Below, in pieces: positions 10,446-18,355 of a DNA stretch of 64,000 nucleotides (positions are counted from its first letter, which is position 1; every line of letters begins with the position of its first letter). Origin of the DNA: Candidatus Sulfotelmatobacter sp. (lineage in GTDB: Bacteria > Acidobacteriota > Terriglobia > Terriglobales > Acidobacteriaceae). Both the position numbers and the translations under genes were made by a program. The stretch covers positions 62,001 through 126,000 of the forward strand of contig JASHNU010000079.1 of the NCBI GenBank assembly GCA_030041475.1, read 5' to 3'. The notes below the pieces were generated by a model. It was not told the DNA's origin and ran no database searches. It saw only the letters and a list, made by a program, of their open reading frames with translations.

Positions 10446-11003
10446 ATGCTTCCTTACCTATTCGTACTGCTCGCCATTGCCGTACGGTTTCTGCCCTTCG
10501 CCGGACCGTTGAATATCCTGCCTCATGCCTGGCATTTCACGCCGCTGGCGGCGTCGCTGCTGTTTTTCGGAGCGCGCGGCTCGCGCCGGCAGATGTGGGT
10601 GCCGCTGGTGCTGCTGGCCGCGACCGACGTGGTGCTGACGAAATTCATCTACGCCTACACTTTCTCCTGGGACCAGTTGGTCACGTGGGCGTGGTATGCT
10701 GCGATCTTGTGGCTGGGAACGAACTTGCGCACGAGAGCTGGCTTCTGGCGCGTGGTGGGCGCGGCATTGGCCAGTTCAGTTTCGTTTTTCCTGATCAGCA
10801 ACTTCGCAGTGTGGGCGGCGTGGCCTGGCATGTATCCGAGAACTTTCAGTGGACTGATGATGTCTTATACGGCCGGCATTCCGTTTTTCCGCGGAACTGT
10901 CGCGAGCGATCTGTTCTTCTCGCTGGCATTTTTTGGAGTGCCGGCCCTAGTGCACACATTGGCGGAACGGATGCGGCAATCCCGCGACCACGCAGCAGCA
11001 TAG
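10446..11003 (+). CDS. DUF6580-type integral membrane protein
   Basis: A 185-residue protein made of about five membrane helices. It contains phrases typical of the DUF6580 group: the PLAASLLFFGAR loop, the charged segment ending LVLLAATD, and SNFAVWAAWPGMYPRTFSGL. This group is sometimes found next to vitamin or cofactor uptake genes, but nothing here shows a substrate. The ATG at 10446 has GAGG five bases upstream. A GTG six bases earlier overlaps that site and is less likely. Confidence 0.7.
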   Translation: MLPYLFVLLAIAVRFLPFAGPLNILPHAWHFTPLAASLLFFGARGSRRQMWVPLVLLAATDVVLTKFIYAYTFSWDQLVTWAWYAAILWLGTNLRTRAGFWRVVGAALASSVSFFLISNFAVWAAWPGMYPRTFSGLMMSYTAGIPFFRGTVASDLFFSLAFFGVPALVHTLAERMRQSRDHAAA

Positions 11004-11034
11004 AGCGAGGGCGAGTTCGTATACACGTCGGCCG

Positions 11035-11667
11035 CTAGACCTTCTGATCGCTTTGGTCGGCGGCCTTTTTCTTGCTTCGCAGAACCAGCCAGAAGAGGAC
11101 TGCGACGGCCGCAACAACTCCAAGCGCCGGGTAGAGATGTTGTTTGAACAGACTCCCCAGCAGCTGCACGATCTGCGGGCCAAACCAGAGGACCAGGACA
11201 GATAGCACAGAAAATCTAACAAACCTGCCCAGAAAAATCGCCGCCAGGAAGTGCGTGAACCGCATCTCAAACACGGCCGCGCCCAGCACGAAAATCTTGA
11301 ACGGCATGGGTGGAGGCAGCATGCCGGGAAACATCAGCGCCCAGAATTCATGCTGGTCGAAGGATTGGTGGATTTTCTGGAAGCGCTTCTCGGAGATTCG
11401 CTTGCGCAGAACTTTTTCGCCACCCAGGTATCCGATGAGATACAACGGAATACTTCCGACCGCCGAACCTAGCGACGCCATCATCACGTAAAGAAGAAAC
11501 CGGCTGCGGTTCTGGTATGCGAATGCTGCTACCAGAGCGTCGATCGGCATTCCCAACAGGGCAGAGTCGGCAAAGGCAGTCAGAAACACGCCCCACATGC
11601 CGAGCGGCGCGAGCATCCCCCAAATCCACGCCGTATAGCGGGCCAGGATGTGTCCGATGGTCTTCAA
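11035..11667 (-). CDS. DedA/VTT-domain membrane protein (YqaA-like)
   Basis: The product has 210 residues with four to six membrane segments. It includes the VTT/DedA core seen in LLGMPIDALVAAFAYQN, GSIPLYLIGYLGGE and the central MFPGMLPPPMPFKIFVLGAA re-entrant loop. Members of the superfamily help flip lipids such as undecaprenyl phosphate and phospholipids. This protein's cargo is unknown. The tail is short and lysine-rich. It is the last gene of a minus-strand run after mogA and is separated from it by 84 bp. Confidence 0.8.
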   Translation of the reverse strand: MKTIGHILARYTAWIWGMLAPLGMWGVFLTAFADSALLGMPIDALVAAFAYQNRSRFLLYVMMASLGSAVGSIPLYLIGYLGGEKVLRKRISEKRFQKIHQSFDQHEFWALMFPGMLPPPMPFKIFVLGAAVFEMRFTHFLAAIFLGRFVRFSVLSVLVLWFGPQIVQLLGSLFKQHLYPALGVVAAVAVLFWLVLRSKKKAADQSDQKV

Positions 11668-11751
11668 CAGGAAAAAATTAGTGTACGTGATCAGGTCAGC
11701 GGTGTCAGGCCAACTGTGTCAGCGGAAGCAAGTCAGGCCAGGCAACCAGGC

Positions 11752-12279
11752 TCAGTGTTTGTGTTCGGTCTTGCCGCTCAGCAGTTCAATCGCGTGCGGA
11801 ATCAGTGCGGCCACAGCCTTGAGGGATTCGAGAGCGCCTGACGGACTTCCCGGCAAATTGAGAATCAGAGCGCGGCCCCGCACGCCGCAAACTCCACGGC
11901 TCAATCCGGCCAGCGGCGTTTTCTTCGTTCCTTCTGCGCGCATACACTCGCCGACGCCGTCGAGCAACCGCTCGCACACGGCAACCGTAGCCTCCGGCGT
12001 GAAATCGCGTGCGGCGATTCCCGTTCCGCCGCTGGTGACGATCAGTTGCACCTCGCGCGCGAGGCGGATGAGCAGATTCTGAATCTTGGTGGGATCGTCG
12101 GGAACAGTTTCGCGGACGGTCACTTCAAAGCGGAGCTCCTGCAGAAATTGTGCAACCGCCGGTCCGGACAGATCTTCGCGCTTGCCGCTGGCGCAGGAAT
12201 CGCTGATCGTGATCACGGCCGCCGTGAGCGCTTTGCCGGCCTGCGCGTCAGCTGTCGAGGAGAACATCTTCCTCTTCAT
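11752..12279 (-). CDS. mog: molybdopterin adenylyltransferase (MogA/MoaB family)
   Basis: The enzyme adenylates molybdopterin before molybdate is inserted by MoeA. Seen in 175 residues: the AVITISDSCASGKREDLSGP start block near residue 20, the MPT-binding TSGGTGIAARDFTPEAT near residue 84, and the C-terminal LNLPGSPSGA. The first 11 codons overlap the 3' end of the response-regulator gene by 32 bp, which points to co-transcription and probably translational coupling. moaC and moeA are nearby on the same strand. MogA and MoaB cannot be told apart from sequence alone. Confidence 0.88.
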   Translation of the reverse strand: MKRKMFSSTADAQAGKALTAAVITISDSCASGKREDLSGPAVAQFLQELRFEVTVRETVPDDPTKIQNLLIRLAREVQLIVTSGGTGIAARDFTPEATVAVCERLLDGVGECMRAEGTKKTPLAGLSRGVCGVRGRALILNLPGSPSGALESLKAVAALIPHAIELLSGKTEHKH

Positions 12280-13090
12280 CCCTTTTGCGATGGCCGCCCG
12301 CGGTCGAAGGCGCGGCAGGCTGGGAGGGTGCTGCGGCCGATGCCGCTACCGGTTCCGCTTCGCCGGCGGCGTCGCGCTGCGACTCGTCGAGCAGCCGCAA
12401 ACCTTCCATGAGAAGTCCCTGGGTGTTGAGTTGGGTCGTTTCTTTGTCGGTCTTCCCTTCGAAGTCGAGCTGAAAACTACCGCCGGTCCAGCGCAGAACT
12501 TTGAAAACCGCTTCGTCTCCAACCAGCGACCCGTAGGTCGCGTGCTTCACTTGTCCTTCGACGAAAAATACCTCGCATTTGTCGCCTTCGTTGGTGAGGG
12601 TGAGCTGGCAGCTCTTGCGGCCCATTTCAAGCGACTGCATCAGATCGATCACATTCATTTGCGCCAGGCTGCCGCGCACCACGCCGTCGGAGGGAGCGGT
12701 CTTCGCCATCTTCTCTAGCGCAATACGGTCGATCATGCGCTTGATGCGGCGCGTGGCTTCTTTCAAGAAGAATGGCTTCTCGAGATAGTCGTCGGCGGCA
12801 TCCTGCGGCGAAAGCCGCTCGGCGATGTCGGCCTTGCTGGCCATGATCACGCTGGAAAAACTCGCCGTCGCGGGGCGGCTCTTGAGCCGCTCGACGAGCT
12901 GGCGCCCATCCATTCCGGGCATGCGGTAGTCGCAGACCAGCAGGTCGGGCTTGTCGTCCACGGCTTTCAGCAGCGCGTCGGCGGTGTCGGAGGATGTCGT
13001 CACTTGCGCGAGCGGAGCCAGCGCCTGCTGCAGCATCGCCAGCATCATCGGGTTGTCGTCGACCAGCAGCAGTTTGACGTTATTGGCCAT
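12248..13090 (-). CDS. response regulator with PATAN (DUF4388) output domain
   Basis: A receiver domain occupies residues 1-120, with the acidic pair in LLLVDDNP, the phosphoacceptor aspartate in VCDYRMPGMDG, and the conserved lysine in YLEKPF. It is followed at about 140-235 by a PATAN/DUF4388 domain (GSLAQMNVIDLMQSLEMGRKSCQLTLT). An Ala/Pro and acidic tail of about 45 residues ends the 280-residue protein. Such proteins do not bind DNA and often act with gliding, twitching or Mgl-type polarity systems. The start is the ATG at 13090, 18 codons inside the open frame, where the receiver fold begins. It sits between moaC and mog, with pilT-like and moeA genes upstream. Confidence 0.85.
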   Translation of the reverse strand: MANNVKLLLVDDNPMMLAMLQQALAPLAQVTTSSDTADALLKAVDDKPDLLVCDYRMPGMDGRQLVERLKSRPATASFSSVIMASKADIAERLSPQDAADDYLEKPFFLKEATRRIKRMIDRIALEKMAKTAPSDGVVRGSLAQMNVIDLMQSLEMGRKSCQLTLTNEGDKCEVFFVEGQVKHATYGSLVGDEAVFKVLRWTGGSFQLDFEGKTDKETTQLNTQGLLMEGLRLLDESQRDAAGEAEPVAASAAAPSQPAAPSTAGGHRKRDEEEDVLLDS

Positions 13091-13103
13091 GAACTTGTTG
13101 CGG

Positions 13104-13577
13104 CTAGCGCTTCCTGCGGCGATAGGTGCCGCTTTTGCCGCCACTTTTGCGCTCGAGCGCGATCTCGCGAATCTCGATGCCCTTGTCGGCCGCCTTGCAC
13201 ATATCGTAAACCGTCAAGGCCGAGACGGCGGCCGCGACCAGCGCCTCCATCTCGACCCCCGTCTGCGCCGTGGTCGTAACTTTGGAGGCAATAGCGACGC
13301 CATTCTCGCACAGGCGAACACGCACATCAACGAGCGCCAGCGGTAGGGGATGACACATGGGAATCAACTCCGCGGTGCGCTTGGCCGCCATGATGCCCGC
13401 CAGCCGCGCGACCTCAAGCGGATCGCCTTTCGGATTCTTCGGCAGCGCCTTCAGCACCGCGGGCTTCATCGCTACGAAAGCGCTGGCTTCCGCCTCGCGC
13501 CGAGTCGCTGACTTGGCCGAAACGTCCACCATCTTCGCCTGCCCGCCGCGATCGTAGTGAGAGAGTGCTTTCGGCAT
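13104..13577 (-). CDS. moaC: cyclic pyranopterin monophosphate synthase MoaC
   Basis: With MoaA, MoaC converts GTP to cyclic pyranopterin monophosphate, the first step of molybdenum cofactor synthesis. Seen in 157 residues: [15 protein letters not shown], the active-site MCHPLPL near residue 74, GVEMEALVA near residue 110, and [10 protein letters not shown]. The C-terminal tail is strongly basic ([14 protein letters not shown]). The gene is 13 bp upstream of the response regulator and 88 bp downstream of moeA. moaA and moaD/E are not in the window. Confidence 0.95.
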   Translation of the reverse strand: MPKALSHYDRGGQAKMVDVSAKSATRREAEASAFVAMKPAVLKALPKNPKGDPLEVARLAGIMAAKRTAELIPMCHPLPLALVDVRVRLCENGVAIASKVTTTAQTGVEMEALVAAAVSALTVYDMCKAADKGIEIREIALERKSGGKSGTYRRRKR

Positions 13578-13665
13578 GGAGGGATTCGGACTCTCGACCC
13601 TTCTATCCTGCGCAAATCTATCTTACATGGATGCTGACAGTGGAATGTGATGCCGCAGGTAACGC

Positions 13666-14925
13666 CTAACGTGGCATGACGGCGATCCAGTCGCCGGCGG
13701 GAATCTGTGCGCGACCTGGCGGGATGACGACATAACAGTTGGCGCGCGCCGTCGCGGCGATGTCGCCCGACCCCTGCCAGGGCACGAGTTCGACAGATGA
13801 GTTCTCAAACTCGCCCGTGAGAATCGCGGGAAGAAATCGTTTGAGGCCGCTTTTAACGCGAATGTCCGACTTTAGACGAGCGTGAAGGAACATGAGTTTT
13901 CGCGGGGATGCACCGGCTAACGCTGCCAGCATCGGCGCGACAAAGAGATCGAAGGTCACCATGGTCGACACCGGATTGCCGGGAAGACCGAAGAAATAGA
14001 GACCCGACCGCTCGCGGGCGGGAGCGCCCGCGCCACAACTTCCGAATACGACCGGACGCCCCGGCTGGATCTGAGCGCCGGTGAAGAAGAACTCGGCCTG
14101 CATCTCCGACAAAACGTGCTCGACCAGGTCGTAGCGGCCCATGGAAACGCCGCCCGTGATCAGCAAAAGATCCGAGTCGAGACCTTGCTCGATGAGGCGG
14201 CGGAGCGCATGAGGCTCGTCCGGTGCGATGGGCAGCAACAGGGGCTCGCCGCCGGCCTCGCGAATCTGCGCGGCGAGCGAATAAGTGTTGGAGTTGCGAA
14301 TCTGCGCCGGACCGGGGGATGAACTGATGTCGACGATCTCATCGCCGGTGGCGAGCACGGCCACGCGCGGGCGGCGGTAGACCCGCAACCGCGACTTGCC
14401 AACTGACGCTGCGAGAGCGACGGCGGGAGCGTTGAGCCGCTGTCCGCGATCGAGCAGAAGGCTGCCCTGCCGTGCCTCGGCGCCGCGTGGAACGATATTT
14501 TCGCCGGGAGTAGGTTGCCTCGTGATTACGACTAGGTCGCCGCGCCGCGATGTGTATTCGACCATCACGACGGCATCGGTGCCCGCAGGGACCGGAGCAC
14601 CGGTCATGATGGAAACTGCCTGGCCGGGCACAATCGGCGAAATTCTATCTGCTTGCTCGCCGGCCTTGATTTCGCCGATCACTTTGAGCGTGGCAGGGAT
14701 CTGAGACAAGTCTGTGGAGCGCACGGCGTAACCGTCGCGCGTCGTTCGCGGGAAGGGCGGGAAATCGCGGTCGGCAGTCACCGGTTCGGCGACCACGCGG
14801 CCAGGAGCGTCCACGAGATCAACAAGCTCTGTTGCCGGTGGCTGGACTCGCGCCGCATGCTCCTCGACTGTCCGGCGAGCGTTTTCGAAGGTGAGGATTT
14901 TCGCGTCGGCGGGCGCAGCGGGCAT
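13666..14925 (-). CDS. moeA: molybdopterin molybdenumtransferase MoeA
   Basis: MoeA inserts molybdate into adenylated molybdopterin. Seen in 419 residues: the MoeA N-terminal region (DAPGRVVAEPV, FPRTTRDGYAV), the molybdopterin-binding core ATGDEIVD, the GGVSMGRYDLVEHVL segment and GLPGNPVSTMV. A short palindromic repeat (14011-14038) adds a GAGAPARERSG stretch between GRPVVFG and FFGLPGNP without breaking the frame. The ATG at 14925 is chosen because the family begins here. It follows a TATGAT box by six bases, so the message is probably leaderless. The longer open frame overlaps the pilT-like gene and is not used. Confidence 0.93.
   Translation of the reverse strand: MPAAPADAKILTFENARRTVEEHAARVQPPATELVDLVDAPGRVVAEPVTADRDFPPFPRTTRDGYAVRSTDLSQIPATLKVIGEIKAGEQADRISPIVPGQAVSIMTGAPVPAGTDAVVMVEYTSRRGDLVVITRQPTPGENIVPRGAEARQGSLLLDRGQRLNAPAVALAASVGKSRLRVYRRPRVAVLATGDEIVDISSSPGPAQIRNSNTYSLAAQIREAGGEPLLLPIAPDEPHALRRLIEQGLDSDLLLITGGVSMGRYDLVEHVLSEMQAEFFFTGAQIQPGRPVVFGSCGAGAPARERSGLYFFGLPGNPVSTMVTFDLFVAPMLAALAGASPRKLMFLHARLKSDIRVKSGLKRFLPAILTGEFENSSVELVPWQGSGDIAATARANCYVVIPPGRAQIPAGDWIAVMPR
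14011..14038. repeat. short palindromic repeat inside moeA
   Basis: The GCGGGCG/CGCCCGC stem is flanked by CTCGC on the left and GCCACAA on the right. The same layout, with few changes, occurs in intergenic DNA at 58864-58891. Confidence 0.7.
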
Positions 14926-14931
14926 CTTGAG

Positions 14932-14937
14932 ATCATA
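14932..14937 (-). promoter_or_regulatory. -10 box of moeA, leaderless arrangement
   Basis: TATGAT on the minus strand ends six bases before the moeA ATG. No Shine-Dalgarno sequence fits in the gap. No -35 element is evident. Confidence 0.4.
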
Positions 14938-15058
14938 CGACAGGAAAGGGAATGGCTCCCGCAATGGAAAAGCGGGTTCATCCCCCCTCGCTTCGCTCGG
15001 CGGTCGGGATGACGGGGACCTTCGAGGGCAGAGAGGCCCTTCCGGCGGCAATACTGCC

Positions 15059-16204
15059 TTACCGCGCCAGTTCCTGCCCCAGCACCGCCGGATTGCTGGC
15101 GAAGGACAGGCCGGTCTCGAGATCGACGATACGATCACGGACGAGTTCGGCAATTTCTCCGTCGAAGTGCTGCATGTCCTCACTGGAGCCGGCCTTAATG
15201 GCGTCGAGCAGGCTTTTGTTCTCGCGCTCGCCTTTCTCGATGCATTCGCGGGTGCGGGCGTTGGCCTTCAGGATTTCGAACGCCGCCACGCGGCCGCTGC
15301 GATCCGCCTTGGGGAGCAGCCGCTGACAGATGACATAGCGGAACGATTTGGCAAAGCGCTCGCGCACCGACTGCTGCTCGGCGGGCGAGAACGAACTGAC
15401 GATGCGCTCGACGGTCTTGGACGCGTCCATGGTGTTCAGGCTCGAGAAGACGAGATGGCCAGTCTCGGCTGCTTCCAGCACGATCTCAATGGTGTCCCGG
15501 TCGCGCATTTCGCCGACCATGATCACCTTGGGTGCCTGGCGCATGGCCGAGCGCAGCGCGTGATCGAAGCTGGGTGTGTCGCTGTGCAACTCGCGCTGGT
15601 GGATGGTCGAGCACTTGTGATTGTGCAGAAACTCGATCGGGTCTTCGATGGTGATGATGTGGTAATACTTCTCGCGATTGATGGCGTCGAGCAGGACAGC
15701 GAGGGTTGAAGACTTGCCCGAGCCGGCCGGTCCGGTGACTAGCACAATGCCGTCGCGTAACTTGGTAACGTCCGATAGCTGCTCCGGCAGACGCAGGGTC
15801 ACGAAATCAGGAATGGCGGTCGGAATCACGCGCATGACTACGGCGCAACTGCCGCGCTGTATGAAAATGTTGACCCGGAAACGGGCCATTCCCGGCAGCC
15901 CAAACGAAATGTCGCAGGCTCCGTGCTCGCGCAGGGTGGTGATCGCCTGCTTGTTGTCGCCGATCAGGTCGGCGGCGATACGTCGGGTGTCATCGGGGGT
16001 CAAAACAGTCAGGCCGGGCACCTGAACAGGGATCATTTGCCCGTAAACTTGCACTTGCGGCGGACGTCCCGGCGAAAAGATCAGATCGCTGATCTTTTCC
16101 GCGGAACGCAACATGGCGCCAAGCAAGGCAGGAGTGGCGCCGCTGCCGCTGGCCGAAAGGCCATCTAATGAAACAGAAAGCGGTGCAATTGTAGGTGCTG
16201 CCAT
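15059..16204 (-). CDS. PilT/PilU-type twitching motility ATPase
   Basis: A hexameric ATPase that drives type IV pilus retraction at the inner membrane. Seen in 381 residues: an N-terminal PAS-like region with ISDLIFSPGRPPQVQVYGQ, Walker A GPAGSGKSS near residue 170, an Asp box with HIITIEDPIEF, Walker B MVGEMRDRDTIE, and a His box (ETGHLVFSSLNT). The retraction motif AIRNLIRE of classical PilT is not present. The C-terminus reads ARTRECIEKGERENKSL instead, so it is closer to the PilU or accessory branch. A good GAGAGGAG ribosome site precedes the ATG at 16204. Other pilus genes are not in the window. Confidence 0.85.
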   Translation of the reverse strand: MAAPTIAPLSVSLDGLSASGSGATPALLGAMLRSAEKISDLIFSPGRPPQVQVYGQMIPVQVPGLTVLTPDDTRRIAADLIGDNKQAITTLREHGACDISFGLPGMARFRVNIFIQRGSCAVVMRVIPTAIPDFVTLRLPEQLSDVTKLRDGIVLVTGPAGSGKSSTLAVLLDAINREKYYHIITIEDPIEFLHNHKCSTIHQRELHSDTPSFDHALRSAMRQAPKVIMVGEMRDRDTIEIVLEAAETGHLVFSSLNTMDASKTVERIVSSFSPAEQQSVRERFAKSFRYVICQRLLPKADRSGRVAAFEILKANARTRECIEKGERENKSLLDAIKAGSSEDMQHFDGEIAELVRDRIVDLETGLSFASNPAVLGQELAR

Positions 16205-16338
16205 TCGCTCCTCTCAGGAATCGCATGCACCACAGACGGGAAGACTGAGTTACTTAACTGTACCGCGCCGGGGGCGCGGGTGCGAAAGGCCGACGGTACA
16301 TCGCCCTTGGTAACCTCGTACCGCTACGGACACTGAAA

Positions 16339-16361
16339 GGGCGGCCAATTAGCCGCCCCTA
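16339..16361. repeat. GGGCGGC hairpin, intergenic
   Basis: GGGCGGC (16339-16345) and GCCGCCC (16352-16358) are separated by six bases and followed by CTA, as in the rightmost hairpin of the lipB insert. It lies between the TPR gene stop and the pilT-like start. It could also end transcription of the TPR gene, although only three T residues follow on that strand. Confidence 0.6.
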
Positions 16362-16388
16362 ACCGACTCTTCCGCAACCCTTGCCCGC

Positions 16389-17540
16389 CTAGTTCTTCTT
16401 GGCGGGTTTCTTCTTGCCGAAGCTGGTCTCGACCGAAGCCCCGATGCTGGTCAGCATCTGCTTGGCGGCATCGGCATATTGTCCGGTGGGCTGCAGTTCA
16501 AGGTATTTCTGGAACGCTTCCGCCGTGCCCGGCGGTGCGATCATCTTGTCGCCCTGCAGCGTCGCCTTGCCGATCATGTTCACGCCTTTCCAGTAGTAAG
16601 CGTCAGCCTTGGTCGGATCGGTCGCGATCACCTTGTCGAATGCGACGACAGCGTCATCCACCTTGCCTGCATTGGTGAGCACCGCGCCGGTATTGAAGTA
16701 ATACTGCGTTGCGCCGGCCGGATAGGTTTGAGCAGCCAAAGCGTACGTTTTTACTGCATCATCCACTTTATTGGACTTGGCATAGGCTTCGGCCAGGTTG
16801 TTGTAATAGGCAGCAAGGCTCTCGGCCTGTTTGGCCGCGTCTTTATCGGGAGTCGCCTGCTTGAGTTGGATCGCCTTTTGATAAGAATCGACGGCTGACC
16901 CGAGTCGCTTCTGTTTTTCCGCTGGATCGGTCTGCTTCAGGGCGGACATCCGGTAATAGTCGCCCAGCTTGAACCAGATCAGGTCGCGGCCGGGGTCAAT
17001 CTGATTGGCGTCGTTCAGGTTGGTGATGGCGGTGTCGAAGTCGCCGGCATCTGCCGCGGCCTTGGCGGCGTTCAGTTTGTCGTTCAACGACTTGACGGTA
17101 TTAATTTCCTTCGCTTGTTTGGCCTGCTGTTCCTGCCGCTGCTTCATCTGCTCGGCACTCAACCCTTCGCCCTTCGCCTGCCGTTCTTGCTCTTTCTTGA
17201 GGTCGAGGTCAAGGGTAAGTTCTTCGGCCGCAACCTGAACTCCGCTCAGGTGGTAGGTCTCGACGCCGGCCTTCTGCTCGTCGGGAGTCTTGTACAGCGT
17301 GACCTTGTACTTGCCGGGCGAAATTCCCAGTGAAAAATATTCGCCCTTGGCATTGGTCTTGAGGCTGTACTTCTGGCCGTTTTCAACGTTGACGTACTCC
17401 ACAATCGCGCCGACCATGGGCGTGCCATCGACATTCTTGACGACGCCTTTTACCGATCCTGAAGCCTGCGCCCAGACCGGAGGCACGCACAGTCCCAGCG
17501 TCAACACTGCAAACATAAGAATTGCGAAATGTCTTTTCAT
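16389..17540 (-). CDS. secreted TPR protein with carboxypeptidase-regulatory-like domain
   Basis: The protein has a signal peptide (residues 1-25, ending PPVWAQA). A CarboxypepD_reg-like beta domain follows at about 30-105 (GVVKNVDGTPMVGAIVEYVN), then a charged Gln/Lys coiled stretch (110-145) and at least four TPR repeats to residue 370, ending in a Lys-rich tail. The start at 17540 has GGAGG six bases upstream. Its ATG overlaps the queC stop as ATGA, so it is translated with queC. The role is probably protein-protein scaffolding in the periplasm, which is inference. There is no functional tie to queuosine apart from position. Confidence 0.8.
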   Translation of the reverse strand: MKRHFAILMFAVLTLGLCVPPVWAQASGSVKGVVKNVDGTPMVGAIVEYVNVENGQKYSLKTNAKGEYFSLGISPGKYKVTLYKTPDEQKAGVETYHLSGVQVAAEELTLDLDLKKEQERQAKGEGLSAEQMKQRQEQQAKQAKEINTVKSLNDKLNAAKAAADAGDFDTAITNLNDANQIDPGRDLIWFKLGDYYRMSALKQTDPAEKQKRLGSAVDSYQKAIQLKQATPDKDAAKQAESLAAYYNNLAEAYAKSNKVDDAVKTYALAAQTYPAGATQYYFNTGAVLTNAGKVDDAVVAFDKVIATDPTKADAYYWKGVNMIGKATLQGDKMIAPPGTAEAFQKYLELQPTGQYADAAKQMLTSIGASVETSFGKKKPAKKN

Positions 17541-18241
17541 TTTGCCTCCCGGCAACGAACGCTATCATCCGCGTACGCGATCGGATCCCTGGCTCCCACC
17601 GCGGCAAAGGCGCGCAGGCGCAGGGTACAGCTGTCGCACACACCGCAAGCCAAATCCTCGCGGCTGTAGCATGACCAAGTTAAATCGAAGGGTGCACCCA
17701 GTTCAAGGCCGAGGCGGATAATCTCGGCCTTGTGCATGGCAATGAGCGGGGTCACGATTTCGATCCGGCCTTCCTTCGTGCCAGCCTTTACGACCCGATT
17801 GAATGCCTCGTAGTACGCAGGCCGGCAGTCAGGATAGCCAGAGCTGTCGGGCTCGACGGCGCCGATGTAGACCCTTTCGGCCTTGAGCACTTCTGCCCAG
17901 CTCACCGCCACGGCCAGAAAGTGTGCGTTGCGAAAGGGAACATACGTTACGGGAATGCCCCGGCCGAGTGATTCCGCCGTGGGCACGGCGATGTTGTCAT
18001 CAGTCAGCGCGGAGCCGCCGATGGCGCGCAAAGCTTCGTTTCTGACGATGAGCTTGTCACGAATGTGCAGTCGCTCGCAGATCGCCAGAAATGATCTGCG
18101 CTCCCGCTCTTCGGTGCGCTGGCCGTAGCTGACGTGAACCGCCGCCGCGTCGTAATCGCGGCTGGCGAGCGCTGCGCAGACGCAGGAGTCCATGCCTCCA
18201 CTCAGCAGCACTACCGCGTGGGATTTATTTGAAGACCGCAT
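17537..18241 (-). CDS. queC: 7-cyano-7-deazaguanine synthase QueC
   Basis: QueC converts 7-carboxy-7-deazaguanine to preQ0 with ATP and ammonia, on the way to queuosine in tRNA. Seen in 234 residues: the PP-loop VLLSGGMDSCVCA near residue 12, EPDSSGYPDCRPAY near residue 140, and the zinc site CYSREDLACGVCDSC near residue 197. queE and queD follow upstream on the same strand, but a 114-bp gap with an inverted repeat lies before queE. The last codon overlaps the next gene by ATGA. Confidence 0.95.
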   Translation of the reverse strand: MRSSNKSHAVVLLSGGMDSCVCAALASRDYDAAAVHVSYGQRTEERERRSFLAICERLHIRDKLIVRNEALRAIGGSALTDDNIAVPTAESLGRGIPVTYVPFRNAHFLAVAVSWAEVLKAERVYIGAVEPDSSGYPDCRPAYYEAFNRVVKAGTKEGRIEIVTPLIAMHKAEIIRLGLELGAPFDLTWSCYSREDLACGVCDSCTLRLRAFAAVGARDPIAYADDSVRCREAK

Positions 18242-18260
18242 GCTTCTAAAGCGGACTTGG

Positions 18261-18355
18261 GATTCAGATTTCAGATCTAAGATTTTCAGATCGGATCACG
18301 AGCGCTTTCGGGAGTGCAAGCGAATCTGCAATCTAAAATCTACAATCTGAAAATC
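18261..18355. repeat. A/T-rich imperfect inverted repeat
   Basis: The arms carry repeated GATTT-CAGAT-type units (18261-18292 and 18322-18355) facing each other, around a smaller CGCTT/AAGCG stem. It fills the space between queE and queC. Its base composition is clearly unlike the flanking genes. Confidence 0.5.

Noticed and set aside
14926..15183. N-terminal extension of moeA
   Set aside because: It overlaps the pilT-like gene and reads Arg/Ser/Pro-rich sequence without homology. The family start is at 14925.
18242..18355. preQ1 riboswitch upstream of queC
   Set aside because: The segment is A/T-rich with repeated GATTT units; I could not recognise a preQ1 aptamer consensus.
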